Part shown: positions 1 to 9,527 of the stretch, piece by piece | Numbering within the stretch: position 1 is the first letter of the stretch | Layout of the letters: the number at the start of each line of letters is the position of its first letter | IMG/VR virus record: IMGVR_UViG_3300025151_000024 | Location: 17,435-81,434 of that record | Length of the DNA stretch: 64,000 bases | From: a virus | Reading direction: 5' to 3' (one strand) | Position numbers and translations under genes: made by a program | The notes under the pieces: model-generated | The model's input: the letters and a program-made list of their open reading frames with translations, nothing else | The model's database searches: none | What the model was told of the DNA's origin: nothing

Positions 1-623
1 GTATGATGAAGGCTCTTAGCAGCGCACTAGAGTTACCTGTGGCTCAGACTGTAAACGACATAGAAAATGTAACTGACATGGAACTTGTAAAGCAGAAGCA
101 TAACGATGTCTACTATCTCTTTGTTACTGGAAATGTCGAGAGCGACCAATCAACTCTAGTTCTTCGTGGTGCTACTCAATCAACACTTGATGAAGTGGAA
201 AGAGGATTCGATGATGCACTGGGTGTAGTTGGTATGGTAAAAGACGAAAATAGTGTAGTGTATGGAGGAGGCTCTAGTTTTGTTGCTATGGCTTCACATC
301 TACGCAATCATGCCGCTAAGATAGGGGGAAGGGCACAAATGGCAATAGAAGCCTTTGCAGACGCTCTAGAGGTTATTCCTGCTACCATAGCGGAGAATGC
401 TGGGCATGACCCACTAGATACTGTTCTAGCGATGAGGACAAAAGTGTTAGAAGGCGATTTAACACATGGACCTGATGTAACCGAAGGTGGTATTGTTTCA
501 ATGAAAGAAAATAATATTGTAGAACCTTCTAAATTGATTAAACAAGCAGTGCTTAGTGCAACAGAAGTAACTACTGCAATTTTGAGAATTGATGATATAG
601 TTAGTAGAAGGCCGGTGGAGTAA
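1..623 (+). CDS. Group II chaperonin (thermosome subunit), C-terminal part
   Basis: ATP-driven protein-folding ring subunit of the archaeal/eukaryotic (CCT) type. The gene runs off the left edge, so only about the last 207 codons are seen. Visible hallmarks are DDAL before the GGG loop (the DAL aspartate is the usual ATP-hydrolysis residue), VVYGGGSSF in place of the common GGGAxE, FADALEVIPATIAENAGHDP, and the C-terminal SATEVTTAILRIDDIV. The GGGSSF variant departs from typical host thermosomes. The gene overlaps the next by 1 nt (TAATG). Chaperonins have, from memory, been reported in magroviruses, where they could fold capsid or tail proteins. Assignment to the thermosome family is secure; viral rather than cellular ownership is inferred from the neighbours. 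Confidence 0.93.
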   Translation, partial: MMKALSSALELPVAQTVNDIENVTDMELVKQKHNDVYYLFVTGNVESDQSTLVLRGATQSTLDEVERGFDDALGVVGMVKDENSVVYGGGSSFVAMASHLRNHAAKIGGRAQMAIEAFADALEVIPATIAENAGHDPLDTVLAMRTKVLEGDLTHGPDVTEGGIVSMKENNIVEPSKLIKQAVLSATEVTTAILRIDDIVSRRPVE

Positions 624-814
624 TGGGGCGACTGATGGACAAGTTGAATGTAACTTGTCGAGCGTGTAGCCATAAGCACGTACCTCGTAGACTAAGTGCA
701 AGATACCATGATGAATTTAAGAAAAGAATTCATCTTTGGCAATGTAAACAATGTGGGCATTTTTGGCAAGACTCTACTTTTAAGCCAAAGCGTTTATTTG
801 GTGGGCGATGGTAG
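623..814 (+). CDS. Small zinc-ribbon protein
   Basis: A 63-residue basic protein with two CxxC pairs, CRAC near residue 14 and CKQC near residue 41, separated by a basic stretch. This is the spacing of a single zinc ribbon. It starts inside the chaperonin stop codon (TAATG), so it should be translated by coupling. Zinc ribbons of this size in archaea and their viruses often bind nucleic acid or act as transcription factors, but nothing more specific can be read here. The ORF is intact and ends in a basic tail. Confidence 0.75.
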   Translation: MGRLMDKLNVTCRACSHKHVPRRLSARYHDEFKKRIHLWQCKQCGHFWQDSTFKPKRLFGGRW

Positions 815-990
815 CATTGATAGGAGGTTTGCTACGCTAAACGGTGTATTTTTGGTTTCTACCCTCTTTAGGTCGTTCTGACGTTTGTGTTTTTCCTAGT
901 AGCAAGTGCGTATCTCTTCATCTCCTAATTCTTCTTCGCACTTCACCGTACCTCCATTAAACACACAAAAACGAAAGGGAAAAATACTAG

Positions 991-1009
991 TGGTGTATTT
1001 TTTACACCA
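991..1009 (+). promoter_or_regulatory. 7-bp inverted repeat in the left intergenic region
   Basis: TGGTGTA and TACACCA form a perfect 7-bp inverted repeat around a five-T loop. It ends on the A of an ATG at 1009. The rest of 815-1008 holds no gene I can support. The element could be an operator or the hairpin and T run of a terminator for the chaperonin transcript; the sequence alone does not decide. Confidence 0.4.
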
Positions 1010-1083
1010 TGACCCGACCAGCCTCGACTTGCAACATGATGATGAAATTTTTAGATGAACTATTTGAGGGGTGGGAAGATTGA
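1009..1083 (+). CDS. Possible 24-residue leader ORF
   Basis: ATG at 1009, with internal ATGs at 1036, 1039 and 1042, reads through to TGA at 1083. The final codons carry a strong purine-rich GAGGGGTG that serves the next ORF. Its main support is the TTGA overlap with that ORF; no clear ribosome binding site precedes its own start. It may be a translated leader or nothing. Confidence 0.25.
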   Translation: MTRPASTCNMMMKFLDELFEGWED

Positions 1084-1223
1084 TTGACGTAAGCACAATT
1101 TCAAAAGTTTTAGAGGGTGAAATTGATACTTCATTTCTACCCGCTTACATTATGATAGGTTTTGTTTTTGTTATGGGAGCATATGCGGGTTGCTATGCAC
1201 TTTATCAAAAGTCTAGAGTCTAA
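1080..1223 (+). CDS. Small single-pass membrane protein
   Basis: A 47-residue ORF starting with TTG that overlaps the preceding stop (TTGA). GAGGGGTG ends 8 nt before the start. Residues about 22-42 form one hydrophobic membrane helix (AYIMIGFVFVMGAYAGCYAL), followed by a short basic tail, which predicts an N-out/C-in topology by the positive-inside rule. Small membrane proteins of this kind include holins and membrane anchors in viruses, but no family is recognised. It converges on the tail operon with a 15-nt gap. Confidence 0.5.
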   Translation: MIDVSTISKVLEGEIDTSFLPAYIMIGFVFVMGAYAGCYALYQKSRV

Positions 1224-1238
1224 AAATCACCCTTCTAT

Positions 1239-1526
1239 TTAACCTGTCAATTCGTTTTCCAATACCCAATCGGGTAGAACTGGTAGGTTTTCATATGCCT
1301 CATCAGCAGTATCATAATCAGTGATATCTCTCCATGCCTGTCTGTAAGTTTGGATATCTGATAACTGAGAGTCTGTAAGCCCTCTATCGGGGAGAACGAA
1401 TGAGTCAGTATTCTTCATCATCATTTCTCTTTCGATAAATATTTCTTCCCATGTTATAGTTATCTCTAAAGTTTCGACTGTTACTGTTCCGTCTTCTTCG
1501 TATATTTCACGCCTTACACTTACCAT
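1239..1526 (-). CDS. Tail-fibre assembly chaperone-like protein
   Basis: A 95-residue acidic protein. The C-terminal half has the pattern NTDSFVLPDRGLT, then YRQAWRDIT and a PVLPDW ending. This matches the tail-assembly chaperone family common at the end of marine-phage fibre clusters (R..LL..TDW, then YRQALRDI, as in Phage_tail_APC). It is the last gene of the long minus-strand block, directly after the candidate receptor-binding protein, where a fibre-folding helper is expected. The family call is from memory of the motif. Confidence 0.6.
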   Translation of the reverse strand: MVSVRREIYEEDGTVTVETLEITITWEEIFIEREMMMKNTDSFVLPDRGLTDSQLSDIQTYRQAWRDITDYDTADEAYENLPVLPDWVLENELTG

Positions 1527-1538
1527 ACATCTCTCTCC

Positions 1539-2234
1539 TTAACTATAATTTAAATTGAATAGTATATACCTACTACTTGGTGTTCCCATTTTGTATTGCA
1601 TGCCCGAACCACCCGTTGCGAATGTTGCGGGTGGGTCACCACTAAATGTTCCCCACCTTGATACACCGGAAAAGGGTTGGTTGCTATATGAGCCACCTGT
1701 TACCCTACCGGATAAATTAGGTAATCCTCCTATTGATGTTTTCATCTTACAAGTGCCGGGAAAATCAGAAAAAGTCGCTTTACACACAAACCAATATATA
1801 TCTCCGCCTGTAACAGTAGGACTTGATATTGAAGTTATATTCTTATATCCGGTTGTCGAAACATCAATATCTGTTTTACGAAGAATAGCCGTTTGCCCGC
1901 TACAGTCACCATTAGCATCACTTGGATAAATTGCTACTGCTATTTCATCTCCCGATGCGCCCGCCGTTCCTACTTGTAATTCAATAGAGGCTAATGTTCC
2001 GTCTTTCGGCATAACAAAGGGATAAGCGTACCATGCGTTACTTTGCATAAAATAATTCATAGTGTAACCTGTTGATTGCCCATCCACACCAAAAACACCG
2101 TAAGATTTGTGAAATGAATGGTCATAGTTTGCATCCATATCTATCGTTTTATATCCGGGTGGGTCGCCAGCAGAAGCCCCTGCATCTTGCATTGTTCCAT
2201 CGCTTTTCATTTGTCTAAACGGTTGTCTGCCCAT
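1539..2234 (-). CDS. Tail-fibre tip / putative receptor-binding protein
   Basis: 231 residues with a short N-terminal segment, then an apparently all-beta region rich in Gly, Ser, Thr and aromatics. Three cysteines (in GDCSG, WFVCK and PGTCK) could form a disulfide. A GAGGTGATTAAG ribosome binding site lies just before ATG. Its place as the last fibre gene before the assembly-chaperone-like gene suggests the distal adhesin. No family was recognised, so the function is inferred from position and composition. Confidence 0.5.
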   Translation of the reverse strand: MGRQPFRQMKSDGTMQDAGASAGDPPGYKTIDMDANYDHSFHKSYGVFGVDGQSTGYTMNYFMQSNAWYAYPFVMPKDGTLASIELQVGTAGASGDEIAVAIYPSDANGDCSGQTAILRKTDIDVSTTGYKNITSISSPTVTGGDIYWFVCKATFSDFPGTCKMKTSIGGLPNLSGRVTGGSYSNQPFSGVSRWGTFSGDPPATFATGGSGMQYKMGTPSSRYILFNLNYS

Positions 2235-2245
2235 TCTTAATCACC

Positions 2246-3727
2246 TCATGGATGCAAAGTAGCGTATACAGAACCCGCTAATGTTGCTGTTGAACCTTGT
2301 GTATTTTGGAATCGTATTAACATTTTACTCCCTACTGGAACATAAGTTGCTTCTAAAACTCCAATAGCCGCAGCACCATCAAATATTTGCCCGTAAGTAG
2401 TATAATTCACGGTTGTTCCATCGAAATGAGCAACAATCATTTCTGTTTGAACCTCATTATTTGTTGAATCTGTAATATGTACACTTGCGGTTATTGCTTT
2501 ATGGTCTGCACTTGCTACTTCTATTAAACTCAAATAAGCGGTGTTTGCAGTAGATGTACCGCTAACTACTGCACCTGTTTGTGATACACCCATTAAAGTC
2601 ATTTTAGCACCCGCTTGTGCATCAGACTCTAATTGCATTACTTCTGTTTGTGTTCCATTAGCAAATACTCTAAATTCAAGCGAGCCATCATTTGAACCGC
2701 TTGTTACATTATCTGATACTGCTCGTATTCTTGCATAACTTCTTTCGCCTCCTGCTGAATCTTCTCCATCAAAACCAATAGCACCTAAAGCATCACCATC
2801 AGCAGGGGAATCTGTATTTCTATACATTTTGAGAATTGGCCCATTGTTAGCATCACTATCGCCATCAACCAACATTAGAGTTGGGCCTGTATCTGAGCCT
2901 TCTGTTTCATCTCTTGTTACTGTTAATTTTCCTGTTGTTACACCGCTTGGATTGTATGTAGTATCTCCGATTTGTACTTTACCCGAACCATTAGGTTCTA
3001 TTACTATATTACCATTAGATACTGATGTTATTTTATTCCCATTAACATCTAAATTCCCACCTAATTGTGGGGTTGTATCATCCACAACATCGGAAATACC
3101 ACCACTAACAGTAGTCCATGATACAGCCGCCCCACTACCACCGGAAGTTAAAACTTGACCTGCTGTACCATAGTTAGCACCTTGAAGACCCCATTCATCA
3201 TTCGGAGTTATTCTAAACGCTTCTGACGCGCCTAGACCGCCCGCTTTTGCATAAAATTTCAATCCTTGAGTTGATTGAAAACCTAAAGCAGCCTTTGAGT
3301 TATCACTTGCATCTCTAAACTCTAAATAAGCATTAGTTCCGTTAAGTCTTAGTCTAGTATAGTTAGTTGTACCGTCAGAAAGACCGAATTTCAAAACAGA
3401 TGTACTACCTGACCCACCTAAAGCGGCAGTAAATCCTGCTGAACCTTCTATTTCATCGGCTGTGGTTGAACCTACTCCTACTTGGTCTTCTGAAATTGAA
3501 CCTCCGACACCACCACTAACAGCATCAGCAACCCACTTCGACCCATCCCATTTGAGAAACTCACCGCTGCTAGGAGAGTCTTGACCTATCTTTGTGACAT
3601 TACCTGAGCCATCGAAAGTAAAAGCGGCTGTGCCACCTGCTTCTTTCAACGAACCCCCATCATCAAGAGTTATGTCGTCAGTCACTATAAGTCCATTTTT
3701 TACCTTAAAATCCTTTTTTGTCGCCAA
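2246..3727 (-). CDS. Tail-fibre protein, short paralogue
   Basis: 493 residues, Gly/Ser/Thr/Asn rich and repetitive. The start is TTG with GGTGAT just upstream. The N-terminus (ATKKDFKVKNGLIV) is nearly the same as that of the next gene upstream (GTKLDFKVKKGIDV), so both probably plug into the same attachment site. The middle has the fibre strings NGNKITSVSNGNIVIEPNGS and GKLTVTRD. The C-terminal about 90 residues form a beta domain similar in layout to the ends of the two larger fibre proteins (SLIEVASADHKAITASVHITD). No S74 intramolecular chaperone is visible. Confidence 0.7.
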   Translation of the reverse strand: MATKKDFKVKNGLIVTDDITLDDGGSLKEAGGTAAFTFDGSGNVTKIGQDSPSSGEFLKWDGSKWVADAVSGGVGGSISEDQVGVGSTTADEIEGSAGFTAALGGSGSTSVLKFGLSDGTTNYTRLRLNGTNAYLEFRDASDNSKAALGFQSTQGLKFYAKAGGLGASEAFRITPNDEWGLQGANYGTAGQVLTSGGSGAAVSWTTVSGGISDVVDDTTPQLGGNLDVNGNKITSVSNGNIVIEPNGSGKVQIGDTTYNPSGVTTGKLTVTRDETEGSDTGPTLMLVDGDSDANNGPILKMYRNTDSPADGDALGAIGFDGEDSAGGERSYARIRAVSDNVTSGSNDGSLEFRVFANGTQTEVMQLESDAQAGAKMTLMGVSQTGAVVSGTSTANTAYLSLIEVASADHKAITASVHITDSTNNEVQTEMIVAHFDGTTVNYTTYGQIFDGAAAIGVLEATYVPVGSKMLIRFQNTQGSTATLAGSVYATLHP

Positions 3728-3752
3728 ATTATCACCATGATTTCACTTTCCA

Positions 3753-6731
3753 TCATTTGATTAGAAGTGTGTTTACCACACTGTAAGAGTATGTCCCTGT
3801 AGAAGCCGGAGTAAATTGCAGGTCAATTGTAGAAGTGCCCTTCACTGCATCAATTGTACCTAAATCACTAGCGGCTGTTGTAATGTACGCATAAGTTGTT
3901 AAGAAAATATTAGCGGAAGCCGCTGGAGCAGAAGCACCCTCGTATGTAACTAAAACTTCCATACAATCTGTATCAGTTCCATCGCTAACCTGAACTATGA
4001 ATTTAGCAGTTCTATATGTTCCGAATGCATAGTTAGCAATATCATAAGCGGTACTTCCTGTCCAAGATTGACCAGTTGCTTCTGAAACGTCCATTATGGC
4101 TACTACTGTGGCTGAATCTGCGGCGGAATTAGCACCACCAGTCAATTGTAAACCGTCTGCTTCAAGAGCACCAGTAGCGGTTAAATCTCGCAAATCGCCT
4201 ATGTCTTTGTTAGAATCAACAACTAATGCCTTACTAGCCGTTACAGTACCGGCTGTGACTCCATCTAAAACACTCAGTTCGGCAGCAGAAATTGTGTTTG
4301 TACCGTTGTTAAGGCTCAAAGTGCCTGTACATTCTATGTTTCCTGAAACATCCAAACTTGTACCTACGATACTTCCACCAGTCAAAGTCCCTGTAGTAGA
4401 GATTGCTGATGAACCAGTATTTATTGTGCCAAAGCCGGAAGTAATGCTACCACTGTTTAAAGCACCAACTGTTGTTAGAGAAGATGTAGTAACTCCACTT
4501 CCTAATGTTGAGGCAGACAAAACACTAGCGTTGTTTATTTTGAATACTTTTCCTGTAACTAAATTCCAATGCTCACTACTTGTCCAGTTATCATTTGAGT
4601 TATCCCAAGTAATTGTGTGGTCAGTTGAACCCTTTAGAGTAATACCACCACCATCGGCAGTTGTGTCACTAGGAGAATCAACTGTTCCTAATTCTATATT
4701 CTTATCATCAACTTGTAAAGTAGTAGAATTCATTGTTGTAGTAGTTCCATCTACTGTTAAATTTCCTGTTACGGTTAGATTATCGTTAATTGTTACTTCA
4801 GATGTAGTATGACCTATAGAAATTGGAACTCCACTTGTTGCTGTACCGATTGTAATTCCATTTGTGGTGTTTGAGTTATCTATGTTTAGAGAAGTGGTTG
4901 CATCAAGAGAAATTGTAGCACCATCAACTGTTAGATTGTTGTTGAGGTCTGTTGCGCCACTTACAGTAAGACCTGTGAGAGTTCCAACTGCTGTAATTTG
5001 GCTACTTTGGTCTGCATCCACAGCAATTACAGCGTTAGTTGCAGTAAGACCAGCACCAGCCAATAGTGTAGCAATTCTATCTACTGTTGTTTTTCGGTTG
5101 GTTCCACCTGCACCATCATCTACTATGAACAAATCACCTGACGCAAGCCCCCCACCAATGTCGGTCATTCCGTCAATGTCCAAAGAGAAAGTTAAGTCGT
5201 AAGGGTCTCCGTCAGAGCCCGTTGATACATCAGTCCAGTTAATTTCTATTCCATCCCCATCAATGAACTTCACTTCTTTATTTTCATCAATTGTGACTTC
5301 TGTACCGTCCCCATCCTCTAAAACGAAACCGCTTCCCATTCCGTCTGCGCCACCTGCGGCGGCTATCCAAGTCATTACTCCGCCTGTTGTAGAAGAAAGT
5401 ACGTATCCGTTGGAAGCAGGACCAGCAGGTGGTAATGTGTAACTTACAGAAGCGGAAGACGAACCGCTAGCCTTGATTTTTGTAGTTTGAGAATTGTTGT
5501 TAAATTCCAATGTCGCTCCGTCTTTAGACAAACTAGCATTACCGCTTACATCTAATTCAAACATCAAATTAGCAGGTAATAAAGCGGCATTAGAACCGGG
5601 TGAATCATCAAAGTTTGTACCTGCATATCCAATACCGAAATATTCTGTTGAAGAAGCACCTTGAATTACCCTACCTACACCGAAATGGTCGCCTGTGCCG
5701 CTTCTACCTACAGTGAACATCACACCTTGACCTGTACCGGGTACATCTTCTGCGTTATCAAGAAGAAACATATTACCTAATTTATTGTAGGTAGTACCGT
5801 TTATGTCGTCATTTGAAACATCAGTATGCAATCTTGCTTCAACGTAATTTAATGTTGTACCACTCGTACCCGAAAGTGGGTCACCATTAACTTGGAGTCT
5901 AGTATTAGTTTCTCTAGCAGTACCATTTACTCTAAGCCAACCCTCGCCTCCTGCTTTTTCTACTGTAAGAGATGTAAATGTACCTCCAGCGGCACTACTA
6001 CCACCAATTACCGCACCATCTATTGTACCACCGTTAATATCGGCTGTAGTAACCGTACCCAAATTTGCAATAGTAGTGCCGCTAAAAGTTGAATTCTTAC
6101 CAAAAACAATTTGCTCACTTGAATTTGTTGTTATGAATTTGATATAAGAATTTGAACCTTCTGTAATATTTAGAGCATCAGCAAGGTTATCTCCTAATGA
6201 TATTTTAGCAGTAGTTGATGCAGCACCGCTAAAATCAACATTTAACCCAGCAGCAGAAGCATCAACACTAATACTATCGGCGTTTATATCACCAACATTA
6301 GTGATATTGTTATCACCAAGACTCAAATCTCCAGCGAGTGCGGTAATTGTAGTTGTACCGATAGTACCTCCCGATACCTTATCACCACTAATTTGGTCGT
6401 CAGCGAGGGTAAGTGTACCTGCTGAAACATCTAAAGTCTTACCGCTGCCTACTGTAATATCAGATGTGTTTATTGTAGTACCATCAATAGTTCCACCATC
6501 AATGTCTACCTTTGTGATATCTACTTCTCCACTACCTTTTGGAGTAATTGCAATGTTGATGTTGGTGTCAGTACCGTCTGCTTGTAGAGTAGTACCTGAA
6601 AGTGTTACACCTGCTGCGGCTACATTGGTATCAAATGTGGGAGCGTACACAACATTTCCGCTGGCTACGGTTATGTCGCCACCCTCAACATCTATACCTT
6701 TCTTTACTTTGAAATCTAGTTTTGTGCCCAT
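3753..6731 (-). CDS. Large tail-fibre protein
   Basis: 992 residues, almost wholly short beta repeats of the types NLTVTGNLTVDG, GTTINTSDITVG and LSLGDNNITNVGDIN, as in trimeric fibres of marine tailed phages. A segment of about 80 residues (roughly 4550-4800) reads GNLTVDGTTTTMNSTTLQV and then GGGITLKGS. It is paralogous to one in the 812-residue neighbour. The N-terminal attachment motif is shared with the downstream fibre gene. AAGGTGAATTAA precedes ATG. It probably forms the shaft of a host-recognition fibre. Confidence 0.75.
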   Translation of the reverse strand: MGTKLDFKVKKGIDVEGGDITVASGNVVYAPTFDTNVAAAGVTLSGTTLQADGTDTNINIAITPKGSGEVDITKVDIDGGTIDGTTINTSDITVGSGKTLDVSAGTLTLADDQISGDKVSGGTIGTTTITALAGDLSLGDNNITNVGDINADSISVDASAAGLNVDFSGAASTTAKISLGDNLADALNITEGSNSYIKFITTNSSEQIVFGKNSTFSGTTIANLGTVTTADINGGTIDGAVIGGSSAAGGTFTSLTVEKAGGEGWLRVNGTARETNTRLQVNGDPLSGTSGTTLNYVEARLHTDVSNDDINGTTYNKLGNMFLLDNAEDVPGTGQGVMFTVGRSGTGDHFGVGRVIQGASSTEYFGIGYAGTNFDDSPGSNAALLPANLMFELDVSGNASLSKDGATLEFNNNSQTTKIKASGSSSASVSYTLPPAGPASNGYVLSSTTGGVMTWIAAAGGADGMGSGFVLEDGDGTEVTIDENKEVKFIDGDGIEINWTDVSTGSDGDPYDLTFSLDIDGMTDIGGGLASGDLFIVDDGAGGTNRKTTVDRIATLLAGAGLTATNAVIAVDADQSSQITAVGTLTGLTVSGATDLNNNLTVDGATISLDATTSLNIDNSNTTNGITIGTATSGVPISIGHTTSEVTINDNLTVTGNLTVDGTTTTMNSTTLQVDDKNIELGTVDSPSDTTADGGGITLKGSTDHTITWDNSNDNWTSSEHWNLVTGKVFKINNASVLSASTLGSGVTTSSLTTVGALNSGSITSGFGTINTGSSAISTTGTLTGGSIVGTSLDVSGNIECTGTLSLNNGTNTISAAELSVLDGVTAGTVTASKALVVDSNKDIGDLRDLTATGALEADGLQLTGGANSAADSATVVAIMDVSEATGQSWTGSTAYDIANYAFGTYRTAKFIVQVSDGTDTDCMEVLVTYEGASAPAASANIFLTTYAYITTAASDLGTIDAVKGTSTIDLQFTPASTGTYSYSVVNTLLIK

Positions 6732-6744
6732 TTAATTCACCTTA

Positions 6745-9183
6745 TCATATTGTTATTGCTTGCCACGACACCTTCACGGTCATATTCTTTAAATTATGCA
6801 GGGGGGTGACTTGTAATTCAACGTTGCTCCCGTTTATACCGGCATCATATGTTCCTTGTGCGGTCTCTGATGCATCAGATTGCGCCACAGCGTAGGTTGT
6901 TAGTGATGCTCCAGTAGCACCTGCGCCTGATGTACCGTTGTGTGTTAAAATCATTTCAGCAACTTCAAAAACGCCGTCAGTAGTATTCTCAACTTCTACT
7001 AACAATTTTGCTGCTCTAAATTTTGTTCTATCAAATAACGTAACATCAATTGCCGTGGAAGTGCTTGTGCTAGCATCAGTCGTGCTACCATACCCGAATC
7101 CTGTTTCTTTCACTTGGAAAGTTGCATCGGGAGAAGCCTGTCCTACACCGACTCTATCTGTAGTAGTATTTACTTTCAACACATTCGTGTCTATTGTTAC
7201 ATCTCCACTACCAGTAATTGTAGTGAAATTTCCAGCACCATAAACCGTATCGAAATATCCTGCTCTCCAGCGAATTAGAGTTGTACCTAAATCGTAAGTG
7301 CTATCTGCACTAGGCAGGGTATGGAGATTTAATTCCCAAGCATCGTTAGTATCACTGAAAAGAATAGTTTTATCGCCATCTGAAGAATCTAAGGTAATTC
7401 CACCACCATTTACAGCGGCATCATTTCCAACACCATTTCCTAAAGTTAAATTGATATCTTCAACATTTAGAGTGGCTGTGTCAACAGTAGTGGTAGTACC
7501 GCTTACTGTGAGATTCCCTGTTATGGTTAAATCTTGATTTACAGTAAGTGTTCCTGCCGGACCTATGCTAGTGATACCGGCCTGATTAGCATCTAAATTG
7601 AATGCACCACTAGATGCAGTTATTCCTGTACCAGCCATAGCGGTTGCTAAATCCGCAATTGTTTCTTTCTTAGAATTATTAGAATCATTAGAATCAATAA
7701 AGCCAAAAGAATCTGTGGCTACATCTACAACACCGGCTGATAGCGAATTTAAATCGCTGGCAACAGAATCTCCATCTTGTAAAATTTTAGTTGAGCCTTG
7801 ATACAATCTATTAGAATCTGTACTATCTAACCAAAGTGTATTTCCAGCAGTACCACCCGTTACAGGATTAGACGACTGTGGTGTTAATTCTAAGCCAGTA
7901 GGGTCAATAAGCCCAGTTACGGTTAATTTTCCATTTACAGTTAACTCGTTTGAACTAGTATTGAAAGATAAGTTAGCAGAACTTGTAAAACCTGAAGACC
8001 CATCACTCAGTTGCACCCTACCTGATGCGCCGTCTGAAGATGTACTAGTTGTTGTAGAATTGAACATTCTAACCCAAGCAGACCCATCAGCATTGTACGA
8101 ATAAATAGCAGATTCTGTAGGTACGATAGTATCATTCAAACCTGAAGCATCGAATGTGATGTTATTAGTAGCGCCACTTGAATTAGCGTTTGCTACTGCT
8201 ATGGTATGCCCACTAGGGAAAGTGCCTGTTGGATTGAGAGTCGTAGCCACATCTGTTGCTAATCTGTAACTTGTACCTGCATCAAAAGTGAAAGTCGTTG
8301 TTCCGCCACTAGAAGGAAGATTGACTAATTTATCAGGCCCAAGCCTAAATGTTCGCCTGTTACCATCTTGGAAACCGGAGAAATACAATACATCGTTAGT
8401 TTCAGACTGGCCGGGGTCATCCGGCCCTCTGCTCATCCACATAGCACCAAGAGAAGATGCGGTGAGGTCTCCAGTTTCGGTACTAGCAGAAGCGTGGAAG
8501 TTATCTAAATCGGTGTGTGAATCAACAGAAGCACTAGAATCTCCAGTTAATGGTGCGAAATAAATAGGCGAAGGTCGGATGTAACCTCTCTTATCATTTA
8601 TTTCTGAAATTGTAATTTTCAAATCATTAGCAGCAGCGGCGCTTCCATTGTAAGTTGCTCTAATAGTGGCTATAACAAAAGATTGTTTTGAAGTAAGAGA
8701 AGATAGTGGGTCTTTCAAAAACGCTTTTGGTGTTGTAGGAAATGCGGATGCTGTTGTAACAGGTGTCCCTTGTTCAAATCTTAAAGAATTATTATTGCCA
8801 TCTGTACATAAATATACAACGAAAATACACTCTTGACCACTAGTTAAAGCGGTTGTTGAACCTTGTAAATTAGAACTACTGCTGTTTATAGTAATGTTAG
8901 CGGTACTCCCATCCCCGCCACAAAAGTTGTACAGAACATTGTCAATAACAGCATGACCGCCCCTCACTTGAACGATATGGGCATCTCCGGTAGTCGCAAT
9001 AGCACCCGGCAAGTTAGCAGGTGTGTTTCTATCACCGTCATCTGCGACAGCATCTTCTAACAGAAGAATTCCATTACCCCTCGCTAATTCGTAAAGATTA
9101 GTAAAACTAGGACTTACGATGTGACTTCCATCCACTAATCCTTCATTTGCGCCGTCTGTATGTCCGTCTAGTGAGTTAGCCAT
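6745..9183 (-). CDS. Tail-fibre protein with distinct N-terminal domain
   Basis: 812 residues. The first 300 or so are non-repetitive (MANSLDGHTDGANEGLVDGS, then IVQVRGGHAVIDNVLYNF) and look like a baseplate-attachment or fibre-base domain. They are followed by fibre repeats with GNLTVSGTTTTVDTATLNV at about 7320-7550, paralogous to the 992-residue protein, and a C-terminal beta domain. It starts in the stop of the upstream gene (TAATG) behind GGAAGTGAAATA. The order hub-like protein, small connector, then this protein fits a proximal fibre. Confidence 0.7.
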   Translation of the reverse strand: MANSLDGHTDGANEGLVDGSHIVSPSFTNLYELARGNGILLLEDAVADDGDRNTPANLPGAIATTGDAHIVQVRGGHAVIDNVLYNFCGGDGSTANITINSSSSNLQGSTTALTSGQECIFVVYLCTDGNNNSLRFEQGTPVTTASAFPTTPKAFLKDPLSSLTSKQSFVIATIRATYNGSAAAANDLKITISEINDKRGYIRPSPIYFAPLTGDSSASVDSHTDLDNFHASASTETGDLTASSLGAMWMSRGPDDPGQSETNDVLYFSGFQDGNRRTFRLGPDKLVNLPSSGGTTTFTFDAGTSYRLATDVATTLNPTGTFPSGHTIAVANANSSGATNNITFDASGLNDTIVPTESAIYSYNADGSAWVRMFNSTTTSTSSDGASGRVQLSDGSSGFTSSANLSFNTSSNELTVNGKLTVTGLIDPTGLELTPQSSNPVTGGTAGNTLWLDSTDSNRLYQGSTKILQDGDSVASDLNSLSAGVVDVATDSFGFIDSNDSNNSKKETIADLATAMAGTGITASSGAFNLDANQAGITSIGPAGTLTVNQDLTITGNLTVSGTTTTVDTATLNVEDINLTLGNGVGNDAAVNGGGITLDSSDGDKTILFSDTNDAWELNLHTLPSADSTYDLGTTLIRWRAGYFDTVYGAGNFTTITGSGDVTIDTNVLKVNTTTDRVGVGQASPDATFQVKETGFGYGSTTDASTSTSTAIDVTLFDRTKFRAAKLLVEVENTTDGVFEVAEMILTHNGTSGAGATGASLTTYAVAQSDASETAQGTYDAGINGSNVELQVTPLHNLKNMTVKVSWQAITI

Positions 9184-9527
9184 TATTTCACTTCCATAAG
9201 TATCTGAACGCTCATTTCATTTTCAGTAGTTTTCAATATAGGTCGAATTGCGTGTCTTGATATCGGCGTAAAGCCGTTGCTATCTTTTAGTCGGAGGTGT
9301 ACCTCCTTGATAGATTCATTGAAAGATTCAGTGATTGGAAGGTTCGCTTCAATCAAAATTGTCGAAGTATCGAGTACCGTAATCGTAGGTGTTACAGTTA
9401 CGGCTGGCCTTCCTACTGAGCCGTCACTGCTGGTTGCCGGTGTCCCATCAAAACCGAACACAACTTCGTTTATGTTAGAAGCAATTGTATCAATTAAAAT
9501 TCTTTTCAAATTATCAGAAGCCGACAT
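9183..9527 (-). CDS. Small tail/baseplate protein, unknown
   Basis: 114 residues: an N-terminal helix (ASDNLKRILIDTIASNINEV) followed by beta-rich sequence (TVTPTITVLDTSTILIEANL). It overlaps the upstream gene by 14 nt and the fibre gene by 1 nt; GGAGGATTTAG precedes ATG. Its place between hub-like and fibre genes suggests an adaptor linking fibres to the tail tip. No family was recognised. Confidence 0.5.
   Translation of the reverse strand: MSASDNLKRILIDTIASNINEVVFGFDGTPATSSDGSVGRPAVTVTPTITVLDTSTILIEANLPITESFNESIKEVHLRLKDSNGFTPISRHAIRPILKTTENEMSVQILMEVK

Noticed and set aside
896-1096. Minus-strand 66-codon ORF opposite the small plus-strand ORFs
   Set aside because: Composition is mixed and Cys/Ser-rich, no ribosome binding site supports it, and the membrane ORF with a good binding site lies opposite its 5' end.
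4096-4812. 238-codon plus-strand ORF, with others opposite the fibre genes
   Set aside because: They lie antisense to long fibre genes whose GT/AC-rich repeats suppress stops in the opposite strand; no ribosome binding sites, and Val/Pro/Ser composition is typical of antisense shadows.
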